From Bacteroidota bacterium (GTDB lineage Bacteria > Bacteroidota > Bacteroidia > UKL13-3): a stretch of 9,373 bases of DNA. The translations under genes were made by a program, and so were the position numbers. Positions 1 through 5,853 of this stretch are shown one piece after another (positions within the stretch are counted from its first letter, which is position 1; every line of letters starts with the position of its first letter). Under the pieces are notes generated by a model that did not search any database, was not told the DNA's origin, and was given only the letters and a program-made list of their open reading frames with translations. The stretch is taken from contig RGVD01000099.1 in assembly GCA_010027395.1 (NCBI GenBank), positions 1-9,373 of the forward strand, written 5' to 3'.

Positions 1-747
1 TTTGTCCATTGAAATCATACGTGCACCATGCTCTGATGCCAATGAATCTAATAAACAACGATACACATGTGTTTTAAGAATTCTAGGAATTAAGTCTTCC
101 AATATCTCGCCTTTGCTTGGCTCGAAGATATAGTCGTTTTTAGCATCACCAGCTCCACCAAAAGTTGATTTATCAATTGGTAAGAATTGGTCATTAGTCA
201 ATATTTGAGTAGCAGCATTTTTAAATTGGTTATAAACAATTTCTACCGCATCGTATTTACCTGCTTTAAATTCAGCTAAGATTCTTTCACCAATACTAAA
301 TCCAGTTTCTGCATTTAAAGTTAAAAATGCATCTCTCGAATCATTAATAACCGTCTGCTTGGTTTTACCAAAAAACTCAGAACCTTTTTTGCCTATTGGA
401 AGAATAGTAATGTTTTTACCTTGGTATTTCTCAGCAATAACCCTGCTAGCAAGTTTGATAACATTGGCATTAAAACTACCACACAATCCTCTATCAGAAG
501 TGATAGGAACGATAAGTACGTTTTTAACCTCACGTTTATCAAAGTAAACTTTTAAAGAATCTACATCAATGCTATCAGCCAAATTAGCCAACAAGCCATT
601 CAGTTTTTGAGCATAAGGTCTCATTTGCGTAATAGCATTTTGTGCCCTACGCAATTTGGTAGCACTCACCAGCTTCATAGCTTTGGTGATTTGTTGTGTA
701 CTTCCAACCGATGTTATTCTTATTCTTACTTCTTTTAAGTTTGCCAT
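1..747 (-). CDS. atpG: ATP synthase F1 gamma subunit, 3'-truncated by window edge
   Basis: This encodes the central shaft of F1, which turns inside the alpha3beta3 head and couples proton flow through the c-ring to ATP synthesis. The ATG at 747-745 opens a 249-codon frame that runs off the left edge without a stop. The N-terminus reads MANLKEVRIRITSV followed by STQQITKAMKLVSATKLRRA, the hallmark N-terminal helix of the family. The last visible residues, SLASEHGARMISMDK, are the conserved start of the C-terminal helix that pairs with it in the coiled-coil shaft. Family members have about 290 residues, so roughly 40 are missing. It is the last visible gene of the atp operon and follows atpA after an 82-nt gap, unusually large for the F1 part of this cluster. 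The identification is secure; only the downstream neighbours are unknown. Confidence 0.97.
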   Translation of the reverse strand, partial: MANLKEVRIRITSVGSTQQITKAMKLVSATKLRRAQNAITQMRPYAQKLNGLLANLADSIDVDSLKVYFDKREVKNVLIVPITSDRGLCGSFNANVIKLASRVIAEKYQGKNITILPIGKKGSEFFGKTKQTVINDSRDAFLTLNAETGFSIGERILAEFKAGKYDAVEIVYNQFKNAATQILTNDQFLPIDKSTFGGAGDAKNDYIFEPSKGEILEDLIPRILKTHVYRCLLDSLASEHGARMISMDK

Positions 748-760
748 ATATTCATGTGCA

Positions 761-828
761 AATGTGCGAATGAAGAAAATGTGTGGATGAGAAATAATTC
801 TCACATACACACATTCTCACATACACAT
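761..828. repeat. Nested tandem and inverted repeat in the atpA-atpG spacer
   Basis: Two exact 15-bp copies of ATTCTCACATACACA lie at 797-811 and 813-827 (period 16). To their left are two degenerate 17-bp units, AATGTGCGAATGAAGAA (761-777) and AATGTGTGGATGAGAA plus A (778-794), which are close to the reverse complement of the right-hand units. On the minus-strand transcript 815-798 can fold against 793-778: 8 pairs at the base, a small internal loop, 6 pairs and a TTAT loop. The second right-hand copy could compete for the same left arm. It lies just after the atpA stop codon, so it would form in the intercistronic mRNA. No T-tract follows in the transcript direction, so a simple terminator is unlikely. 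Confidence 0.7.
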
Positions 829-829
829 A

Positions 830-2410
830 TTAGTTACTGTATTTCGCTGATAATTCTTTTGCTACTTTTTCGATTACTGAAGTTACATCATCATTGATAT
901 TACCTTTTTTCAGTTCGTTCAAAGTATCTTTATGTTTAGTCTCTAAGAAGTTGATCAAATCTGCTTCGAATTCTTTTACTTTGTTTACTGGCACATTGCG
1001 TAACAAACCTTTTGTACCTAAGTAAATAATAGCCACTTGTTGTTCAACTGTGCTAGGCGAAAATTGATTTTGTTTCAAAATTTCTACGTTACGAGCACCT
1101 TTTTCAAGCACTGCTTTAGTAGCTGCATCTAAGTCAGAACCAAATTTAGAGAACGCTTCCAACTCACGATATTGTGCTTGGTCTAATTTTAAAGTACCAG
1201 CCACTTTTTTCATTGATTTGATTTGAGCGTTACCACCCACACGACTTACCGAAATACCCACGTTGATAGCTGGACGAACACCTGAGTTAAATAGGTTAGA
1301 CTCAAGGAATATCTGGCCATCAGTAATAGAAATTACGTTAGTTGGGATATAAGCAGATACGTCACCAGCTTGTGTTTCGATAATTGGAAGAGCAGTTAAC
1401 GATCCACCACCTTTAACCAAATGTTTGATTGAAGGAGGAATATCATTCATAGATTGTGCGATGCTATCGTTAGCGATAATTTTAGCAGCACGCTCTAATA
1501 AACGAGAGTGAAGATAAAACACGTCACCAGGATAAGCTTCACGTCCAGGAGGTCTGCGAAGTAGCAATGAAACCTCACGGTAAGCCACCGCTTGTTTTGA
1601 CAAGTCATCAAATACTACCAAAGCTGGTCTTCCTGAATCACGGAAGAACTCACCGATTGCAGCACCTGCCATTGGCGCGTAGAACTGCATTGGAGCTGGA
1701 TCTGATGAAGTAGCTGTAACAATAACAGTATAAGGCAATGCACCATATTTCTCAAGTGTATTTACAACTTGAGCTACTGTTGAAGCTTTTTGTCCGATAG
1801 CTACATATATACAATAAACAGGTTTTCCTGCTTCGTAAAATTCTTTTTGATTGATGATCGCATCAATACATACAGCCGATTTACCAGTTTGACGGTCACC
1901 AATAACAAGCTCACGTTGTCCACGTCCGATAGGAATCATGGCATCAATAGCTTTGATACCTGTTTGTAATGGTTCTTTAACTGGCTCACGATAAATAACA
2001 CCTGGAGCTTTACGCTCTAATGGCATATCGTACAAATCACCAGCAATAGGACCTTTACCATCAATAGGTTGACCTAAAGTGTTTACTACACGACCTAACA
2101 TACCTTCACCTACTCTGATAGAAGCAATTCTGCCAGTACGTTTTACTGAATCTCCTTCAACGATTTTATCGCTAGAGCCCAATAATACAGCACCTACATT
2201 ATCTTCTTCTAAGTTAAGTACGATAGCTTCAGTACCATTGGTAAATTCTACCAACTCTCCTGATTGTACTTTGGTTAGTCCATAGATACGTGCAATTCCA
2301 TCACCTACTTGCAATACTGTTCCTACTTCTTGCAATTCAGTTTCGCTTTTAAAGTTGCTCAGCTGTTCACGTATGATGGCTGATACTTCATCCGGCCTTA
2401 TTTCTACCAT
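830..2410 (-). CDS. atpA: ATP synthase F1 alpha subunit
   Basis: This encodes the non-catalytic nucleotide-binding subunit of the F1 head and is a full-length 526-residue protein (E. coli has 513). An N-terminal beta-barrel domain (about 25-95) precedes the P-loop domain with Walker A GDRQTGKS at 171-178, the Walker B strand ALVVFDD ending at D268-D269, and the arginine finger R390 in SVSRVGGNAQ, which reaches into the neighbouring beta catalytic site. The helical C-terminal domain follows. The P-loop ends in Ser where E. coli has Thr, a conservative change. The region around 321-341 (NDIPPSIKHLVKGGGSLTALP) is longer than in E. coli and resembles Bacteroidota alpha subunits. The ATG at 2410 lies 9 nt after the atpH stop, implying co-translation in one operon. 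The residue identities are seen; the roles come from the family. Confidence 0.99.
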   Translation of the reverse strand: MVEIRPDEVSAIIREQLSNFKSETELQEVGTVLQVGDGIARIYGLTKVQSGELVEFTNGTEAIVLNLEEDNVGAVLLGSSDKIVEGDSVKRTGRIASIRVGEGMLGRVVNTLGQPIDGKGPIAGDLYDMPLERKAPGVIYREPVKEPLQTGIKAIDAMIPIGRGQRELVIGDRQTGKSAVCIDAIINQKEFYEAGKPVYCIYVAIGQKASTVAQVVNTLEKYGALPYTVIVTATSSDPAPMQFYAPMAGAAIGEFFRDSGRPALVVFDDLSKQAVAYREVSLLLRRPPGREAYPGDVFYLHSRLLERAAKIIANDSIAQSMNDIPPSIKHLVKGGGSLTALPIIETQAGDVSAYIPTNVISITDGQIFLESNLFNSGVRPAINVGISVSRVGGNAQIKSMKKVAGTLKLDQAQYRELEAFSKFGSDLDAATKAVLEKGARNVEILKQNQFSPSTVEQQVAIIYLGTKGLLRNVPVNKVKEFEADLINFLETKHKDTLNELKKGNINDDVTSVIEKVAKELSAKYSN

Positions 2411-2419
2411 AATGCTTAT

Positions 2420-2971
2420 TTATTTTGAAATGTATGTATTTAATAATTCTTTTTTTGCCTGACGTAATTTGCCAGCGATGCTTGCATCAAAAAGTTTGTC
2501 TTCAACTTGAACAATCAAACCTCCAATTAATTCTGCATCTACTGAGGATTTCAGGTTAACCCTTTTGCCTGTTTCCTTTTCTAAGGCTTCTCTAATTTGT
2601 TGTTTTATCGAATCATCCGTTTCAACAGCTGTTTTTATAGATGCCTCGATAATATTATTTAACTCATTGTATTGACCAATAAAAGCACTGGCAACAGCGC
2701 CTAAATATTGTTCGCGTTTTTTACGTACAATGATTTCTAAAAATGATGTAGTAAGCGAATTGAACGAACGATCGAACAACATTCTCATTACAGCCATTTT
2801 TTTATCTCCATGTATGATGGGGCTTTTAAGCATACCAAGTAATTCATGACTATTTTCAAGTGTTTTTGCAAACAATTGTATATCATTAAAAATAGCTTCA
2901 AGTATGTTTTTCTCTTGAGCTAAGTCTATTAATGATTTGGCGTATCTGCTGGCTACCCTAAATTCTGACAT
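2420..2971 (-). CDS. atpH: ATP synthase F1 delta subunit (OSCP family)
   Basis: This encodes the stator cap that fixes the b-subunit stalk to the top of the alpha3beta3 head. It has 183 residues, within the usual 175-185. The N-terminal helical domain starts with SEFRVASRYAKSLIDLAQEK (2-21), matching the conserved RYAKALFDLA-type opening of the family. The C-terminal part has the conserved ELIGGLIVQVEDKLFDAS (147-164) followed by a basic helix, the b-binding end. The ATG at 2971 is 4 nt after the atpF stop, and the stop is 9 nt before atpA, so translation is probably coupled along b-delta-alpha. Sequence outside these motifs is diverged, as is normal for delta. Confidence 0.97.
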   Translation of the reverse strand: MSEFRVASRYAKSLIDLAQEKNILEAIFNDIQLFAKTLENSHELLGMLKSPIIHGDKKMAVMRMLFDRSFNSLTTSFLEIIVRKKREQYLGAVASAFIGQYNELNNIIEASIKTAVETDDSIKQQIREALEKETGKRVNLKSSVDAELIGGLIVQVEDKLFDASIAGKLRQAKKELLNTYISK

Positions 2972-2975
2972 TTTC

Positions 2976-3470
2976 TTAGTTTAAAGTGATTGATTTTAAA
3001 TTGTCATTCACAAAAGACTCTTGTTGAGAGCGATCTTCCATCTTTTTACGAAGGATTTTTTCCGCCATGTCAACAGAAAGCACTGCTACCTGTGTTTTCA
3101 ATTCGTTTAAAGCATTTAGCTTTTCTTTTTCAATAGCTTCTTTAGCCGATGTGATTAATTTATCACCTACGTCTTTAGCATCTTTGGTTGCTTTGGCTAT
3201 GATTTGATCCTTCATTTCTGAAGCCTCTTTAAGCATTCTATCACGTTCAGCGCGTGCTTCGTTCAACAACTTTTGGTTGTCAGATTTCAAAGCATCCATA
3301 GCTTTGCGGGCATCATCAGCTGCGCTCAGAGCGTTGTTGATAGAATCTTCTCTTTCTTTTATTGAATTAAGGATTGGCTTCCAAGCAAATTTTGAAAGCA
3401 AGAACAACACAATACTAAATGTAATGGTCATCCAAAAAATCAAACCTATTCCAGGGGTTACTAATTGCAT
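2976..3470 (-). CDS. atpF: ATP synthase Fo b subunit
   Basis: This encodes the peripheral stalk subunit, membrane-anchored at its N-terminus and reaching up to delta on the head. It has 164 residues. MQLVTPGIGLIFWMTITFSI opens the protein; the hydrophobic segment spans about 8-29 and is followed by a basic FAWKPIL boundary. Residues about 33-140 are a charged, alanine-rich, heptad-like helix with no proline, as expected for the right-handed coiled coil, ending in LSVDMAEKILRKK (131-143), conserved in the family. The start is supported by the xLVTPGIGLIFW opening shared by Bacteroidota b subunits. Only one b-type gene is visible, so the stalk is probably a homodimer. It sits 123 nt after atpE, behind hairpins that may lower its expression relative to c, and 4 nt before atpH. 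Confidence 0.97.
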   Translation of the reverse strand: MQLVTPGIGLIFWMTITFSIVLFLLSKFAWKPILNSIKEREDSINNALSAADDARKAMDALKSDNQKLLNEARAERDRMLKEASEMKDQIIAKATKDAKDVGDKLITSAKEAIEKEKLNALNELKTQVAVLSVDMAEKILRKKMEDRSQQESFVNDNLKSITLN

Positions 3471-3502
3471 AGTAGTTTTTTAATTTTTGGTTAATTTTTG
3501 TG

Positions 3503-3518
3503 AAGCACTTTCGTGCTT
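3503..3518 (-). promoter_or_regulatory. GAAA-tetraloop hairpin in the atpF 5' leader
   Basis: The minus-strand transcript reads AAGCAC-GAAA-GTGCTT here: a perfect 6-bp stem closed by a GNRA-type tetraloop, 32 nt before the atpF start codon. GNRA loops are unusually stable and common in structured RNA. No T-run follows directly, so it looks like a leader structure or an RNase barrier rather than a terminator. The structure is read from the sequence; its function is inferred. Confidence 0.5.
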
Positions 3519-3531
3519 TAAAATTGATACT

Positions 3532-3573
3532 AAAAAATACAGAAGCACATTATAAGAATGTGTTTCTGTATTT
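3532..3573 (-). terminator. Terminator-like hairpin after atpE
   Basis: The transcript leaving atpE folds into a 17-position stem with one A-C mismatch (arms 3573-3557 and 3551-3535) closed by a 5-nt CTTAT loop. The distal arm runs into six T residues (3537-3532 read on the minus strand), the layout of an intrinsic terminator. It begins 20 nt after the atpE stop. Because b, delta, alpha and gamma follow in the same direction, it probably gives partial termination or protects the 3' end of an atpB-atpE message, which would help make c in excess. The stem is AT-rich, so full termination is doubtful. Confidence 0.6.
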
Positions 3574-3593
3574 AATTTATCTTGTTTCGTAGA

Positions 3594-3851
3594 TTATACG
3601 AAAAGTATCAAAAGACAAACCACGATTCCGAAGAACGCAGCACCTTCAATAAGCGCAGCAGCAACGATCATGTTTGCACGGATGTCGCCAGAAACTTCTG
3701 GTTGGCGAGCGATAGACTCTAATGCGCTACCACCGATTCGGCCAATGCCTAGACCAGCTCCAATTGCAGCTAAACCTGCACCAATACCTGCACCCATTTT
3801 AGCAAATCCTGGATCTGCCGCAACTTGTAAAAGAATGTTTAAAAGACTCAT
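3594..3851 (-). CDS. atpE: ATP synthase Fo c subunit (proteolipid)
   Basis: This encodes the hairpin protein that assembles into the rotating ring of Fo and carries one proton per copy. It has 85 residues in two membrane helices. Helix 1 has the glycine-rich packing motif GAGIGAGLAAIGAGLGIG (20-37). The polar cytoplasmic loop carries the conserved RQP (49-51) that contacts gamma and epsilon. Helix 2 carries the proton-binding carboxylate E69 in ALIEGAAFFG. The Na+-ligand pattern of the Ilyobacter type (Gln in helix 1, Ser/Thr after Glu) is absent: I36 and G70 occupy those positions, so proton coupling is expected. The 51-nt spacer from atpB and 123-nt spacer to atpF set it apart from the compact rest of the operon. 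Confidence 0.98.
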   Translation of the reverse strand: MSLLNILLQVAADPGFAKMGAGIGAGLAAIGAGLGIGRIGGSALESIARQPEVSGDIRANMIVAAALIEGAAFFGIVVCLLILFV

Positions 3852-3902
3852 AGTTGTTTTGTTTAATTGTTATTGTGTTATTGATTTTTAAATTTAATAT
3901 TT
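3852..3902 (-). promoter_or_regulatory. G-free leader upstream of atpE
   Basis: The 51-nt spacer between the atpB stop and the atpE ATG contains no G at all on the transcribed sense strand (no C on the plus strand) and is almost entirely A and T. It therefore has no Shine-Dalgarno sequence and can hardly fold. Bacteroidota rely on A-rich, unstructured leaders for initiation, so this is consistent with strong translation of the high-copy c subunit. The composition is seen; the effect is inferred. Confidence 0.5.
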
Positions 3903-5054
3903 TTAGTGGTGTTCTTCGTGGTGATGCTCCTCTACAGCACTACCAAAGTAGATGGCAGAAAGCAACGTGAATACATACGCTTGAAGAAAGGCAACCAATA
4001 ATTCTAAGAAACTCATGAAAGTAGTAAAAGCTACTGAGAATGCCGATACACCAAATCCTAATCCAGTATTCATTTCAGCAAAAATGAAAATCAAACTGAA
4101 GAAACCTAATATAATAATGTGTCCTGCTGTGATGTTAGCAAACAAACGAATGGTTAATACGATAGGCTTGTTTAATACACCAATAATTTCAATTGGAATC
4201 ATCAAAGGTAATAACCAACCTGGAACACCAGGAGGCATAAAAATATGTGCCCAATAGTTTTTGTTACCATTAATCATTGTGATTACAAATGTGAATGCTG
4301 CCAATACCATCGTAACTGCGATGTTACCAGTTACATTAGCACCACCTGGGAAGATTGGTATTAAACCAAACATGTTATTAATGAAGATAAAGAAGAATAT
4401 GGTTAGTAAAAATGGCATGAATCGATTGTATTGTTTGCCGATTGAAGGCTTTGCAACCTCATCACGTATGAATATGATGAGAGGTTCAACAAATGATTGA
4501 ATACCTTTTGGGGCTCTTAGTGCATTTGATTTGTAGCTACCAGCAATTGACAACATGACGATTAATAATACTATAACCGCAACAAACATGGCAAACACGT
4601 TTTTGGTTATTGATAAGTCTAAAAATTCAGCACCTGTTGTATTTACCAATTTACCTTCTTTCAACTCATAATCCTCATAGGCCTCGTGGCCATGATGGAA
4701 TTTGCTTGAAAGAAACACATGTAGGCCGTTATCGTCTTTTATAATTAAAGGCAACGGAATAGATATGGGGGTGTGGCCAATGGTTGCAATGTGCCAATCA
4801 TAGGCGTCCGCAATATGCTCCATGATTAATTTACCAGCATCTACCTTTTCAGCTTTATGCTCTTCAGCAGCAGCTTCGTGAGAAGCTTCTCCGTGGGCAG
4901 TAGCTGATATTTCGGTGCTAGCAACCACTGATGTTGAGTCGGTATGAACTTCGTGTTGTGCATTAGCAAGTTTTAATCCTGCATAAGTTACATACAAAAC
5001 CACTAAGAAAGCGGGTATTAAATATTTGGTTATCTTATACTTATTGCTAAACAT
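3903..5054 (-). CDS. atpB: ATP synthase Fo a subunit with long N-terminal extension
   Basis: This encodes the stationary proton-channel subunit facing the c-ring. At 383 residues it is far longer than E. coli a (271). The extra length is a signal-peptide-like segment (11-32, possible cleavage after ANA at 30-32) plus a His/Glu/Ala-rich, probably periplasmic region to about 150. The core membrane helices begin near 152. The essential arginine is R303 in RLFANITAGH. By spacing from R303 and Q358, the E. coli pair Glu219/His245 corresponds to H312 and E351, a swapped pair. The C-terminus ends EEHHHEEHH, a natural histidine-rich tail that should be cytoplasmic. The ATG directly follows the stop of the upstream gene (TAAATG), so translation is coupled. 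The long extension is typical of Bacteroidota a subunits; its role is not established. Confidence 0.97.
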   Translation of the reverse strand: MFSNKYKITKYLIPAFLVVLYVTYAGLKLANAQHEVHTDSTSVVASTEISATAHGEASHEAAAEEHKAEKVDAGKLIMEHIADAYDWHIATIGHTPISIPLPLIIKDDNGLHVFLSSKFHHGHEAYEDYELKEGKLVNTTGAEFLDLSITKNVFAMFVAVIVLLIVMLSIAGSYKSNALRAPKGIQSFVEPLIIFIRDEVAKPSIGKQYNRFMPFLLTIFFFIFINNMFGLIPIFPGGANVTGNIAVTMVLAAFTFVITMINGNKNYWAHIFMPPGVPGWLLPLMIPIEIIGVLNKPIVLTIRLFANITAGHIIILGFFSLIFIFAEMNTGLGFGVSAFSVAFTTFMSFLELLVAFLQAYVFTLLSAIYFGSAVEEHHHEEHH

Positions 5055-5441
5055 TTACTCTGTTGGCTTTTTTGAATCGGGTCGCAAGTTAACCACAAGG
5101 CAATAAATTTCAAACGATGTGTAAAAGAAATATAAAAAGAGGTAGGCAAACGCAAACGATAATTGCTTTTGGGGCGAAAAAATGAAATAAATAATCAGTG
5201 GGAAAAGTGAAAAAAGGAAACGTATGCCAATTGCACCATAGGTGCGAGTAATAAAGGTTTTATTATCTTTTTTTAATCCTGATTGAGAGATGACATAAAC
5301 AGCCATAGTAAGCAATGCGAAATAGGCCAATGCACCCCATATGAGTTGACTAATATCATATTTGGATTGTATTAAAAACAAAATTCCAGCAAGGGCCAAT
5401 GTGAATAAAGTTAATCGGGTGTAAAAAGTTTGCTTTGTCAT
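5055..5441 (-). CDS. Small 4-TM protein in the AtpI position
   Basis: This is a 128-residue integral membrane protein with four hydrophobic segments, roughly 10-26, 32-52, 68-88 and 93-117, and a short charged C-terminal tail (NLRPDSKKPTE) that is probably cytoplasmic. It lies directly before atpB with no spacer and 1 nt after the previous gene, so it is part of the atp operon. Many bacteria carry a poorly conserved AtpI-type protein here that helps c-ring assembly. Bacteroidota operons commonly have an unnamed protein of this size before atpB. I see no motif that proves AtpI homology, so the assignment rests on position and topology, and I leave out the symbol. Confidence 0.75.
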   Translation of the reverse strand: MTKQTFYTRLTLFTLALAGILFLIQSKYDISQLIWGALAYFALLTMAVYVISQSGLKKDNKTFITRTYGAIGIRFLFSLFPLIIYFIFSPQKQLSFAFAYLFLYFFYTSFEIYCLVVNLRPDSKKPTE

Positions 5442-5442
5442 T

Positions 5443-5694
5443 TTACGATTTGGGTAAAAACTTAATAATATCTGCAGAAAGGGTGAAAATTCTGAAAATT
5501 AACAATGCAGGCCAAATCATGAAAGATTTGTTTTCAAACGAAGAAAGCAGTGCCGTTAAAAGTCCTACGCTAAAAACCATCATCAACAATGCCCAAAACT
5601 GTATTTTCACATTTTCACGCATAGTGAAACTAAGTATAGCCGATATTAATGTGAAAAACACAGAAACAACTAAGAGAAAAGTTGGGAAATTCAT
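5443..5694 (-). CDS. Unrecognised 83-residue membrane protein, first gene of atp operon
   Basis: I do not recognise this protein. It has 83 residues with two clear hydrophobic helices (about 4-24 and 32-52) and a third, weaker one (58-75) interrupted by R68. A short basic C-terminus (KFLPKS) follows. It stops 1 nt before the next ATG, which supports real translation and operon membership. In Bacteroidota the gene at this spot is usually AtpZ, a two-helix glycine-rich protein with a basic N-terminus; this sequence lacks that pattern. The ATG at 5694 is the first possible start because a TGA precedes it immediately in frame. It could be a very diverged AtpZ/AtpI relative or an unrelated assembly factor. 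Confidence 0.6.
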   Translation of the reverse strand: MNFPTFLLVVSVFFTLISAILSFTMRENVKIQFWALLMMVFSVGLLTALLSSFENKSFMIWPALLIFRIFTLSADIIKFLPKS

Positions 5695-5853
5695 TCAAAA
5701 GTATTTTTCTGCAATTATAAATTAATTAACATGGATTAGTACAAAGCCAATCAAATATTAAAAACAACATCGTCAATAATTTAATAAATATTTTGAACTG
5801 AATTTATTTTATTCGGCCACCTTATTAAAGACATTTTTTAAAACGAACCTCAA
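5695..5853. other. Divergent intergenic region between atp operon and TPR gene
   Basis: This 159-bp AT-rich spacer must hold the promoters for the atp operon (leftward) and the TPR gene (rightward). I see no coding potential and no convincing promoter pair. An exact TAnnTTTG (TACTTTTG on the minus strand, 5703-5696) sits 1 nt before the leftward ATG, too close for a normal leader. No exact plus-strand match is present. An AT palindrome TTAATTAA lies at about 5722-5729. Confidence 0.5.

Noticed and set aside
5696..5703. Exact minus-strand TAnnTTTG (TACTTTTG) as the atp operon promoter
   Set aside because: It ends 1 nt before the ATG at 5694, so transcription would start inside the coding frame. 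A -33 TTTG is also absent. It would matter only if the real first product starts later, for example at M25.
5435..5725. 96-codon plus-strand frame opposite the 83-residue membrane protein
   Set aside because: It is antisense to a frame that is tightly coupled to the next operon gene, has a non-descript basic composition and has no recognisable domain; I treat it as a shadow.
5722..5729. TTAATTAA palindrome as an operator
   Set aside because: Short AT palindromes are common by chance at this base composition and no second copy or matching regulator is seen.
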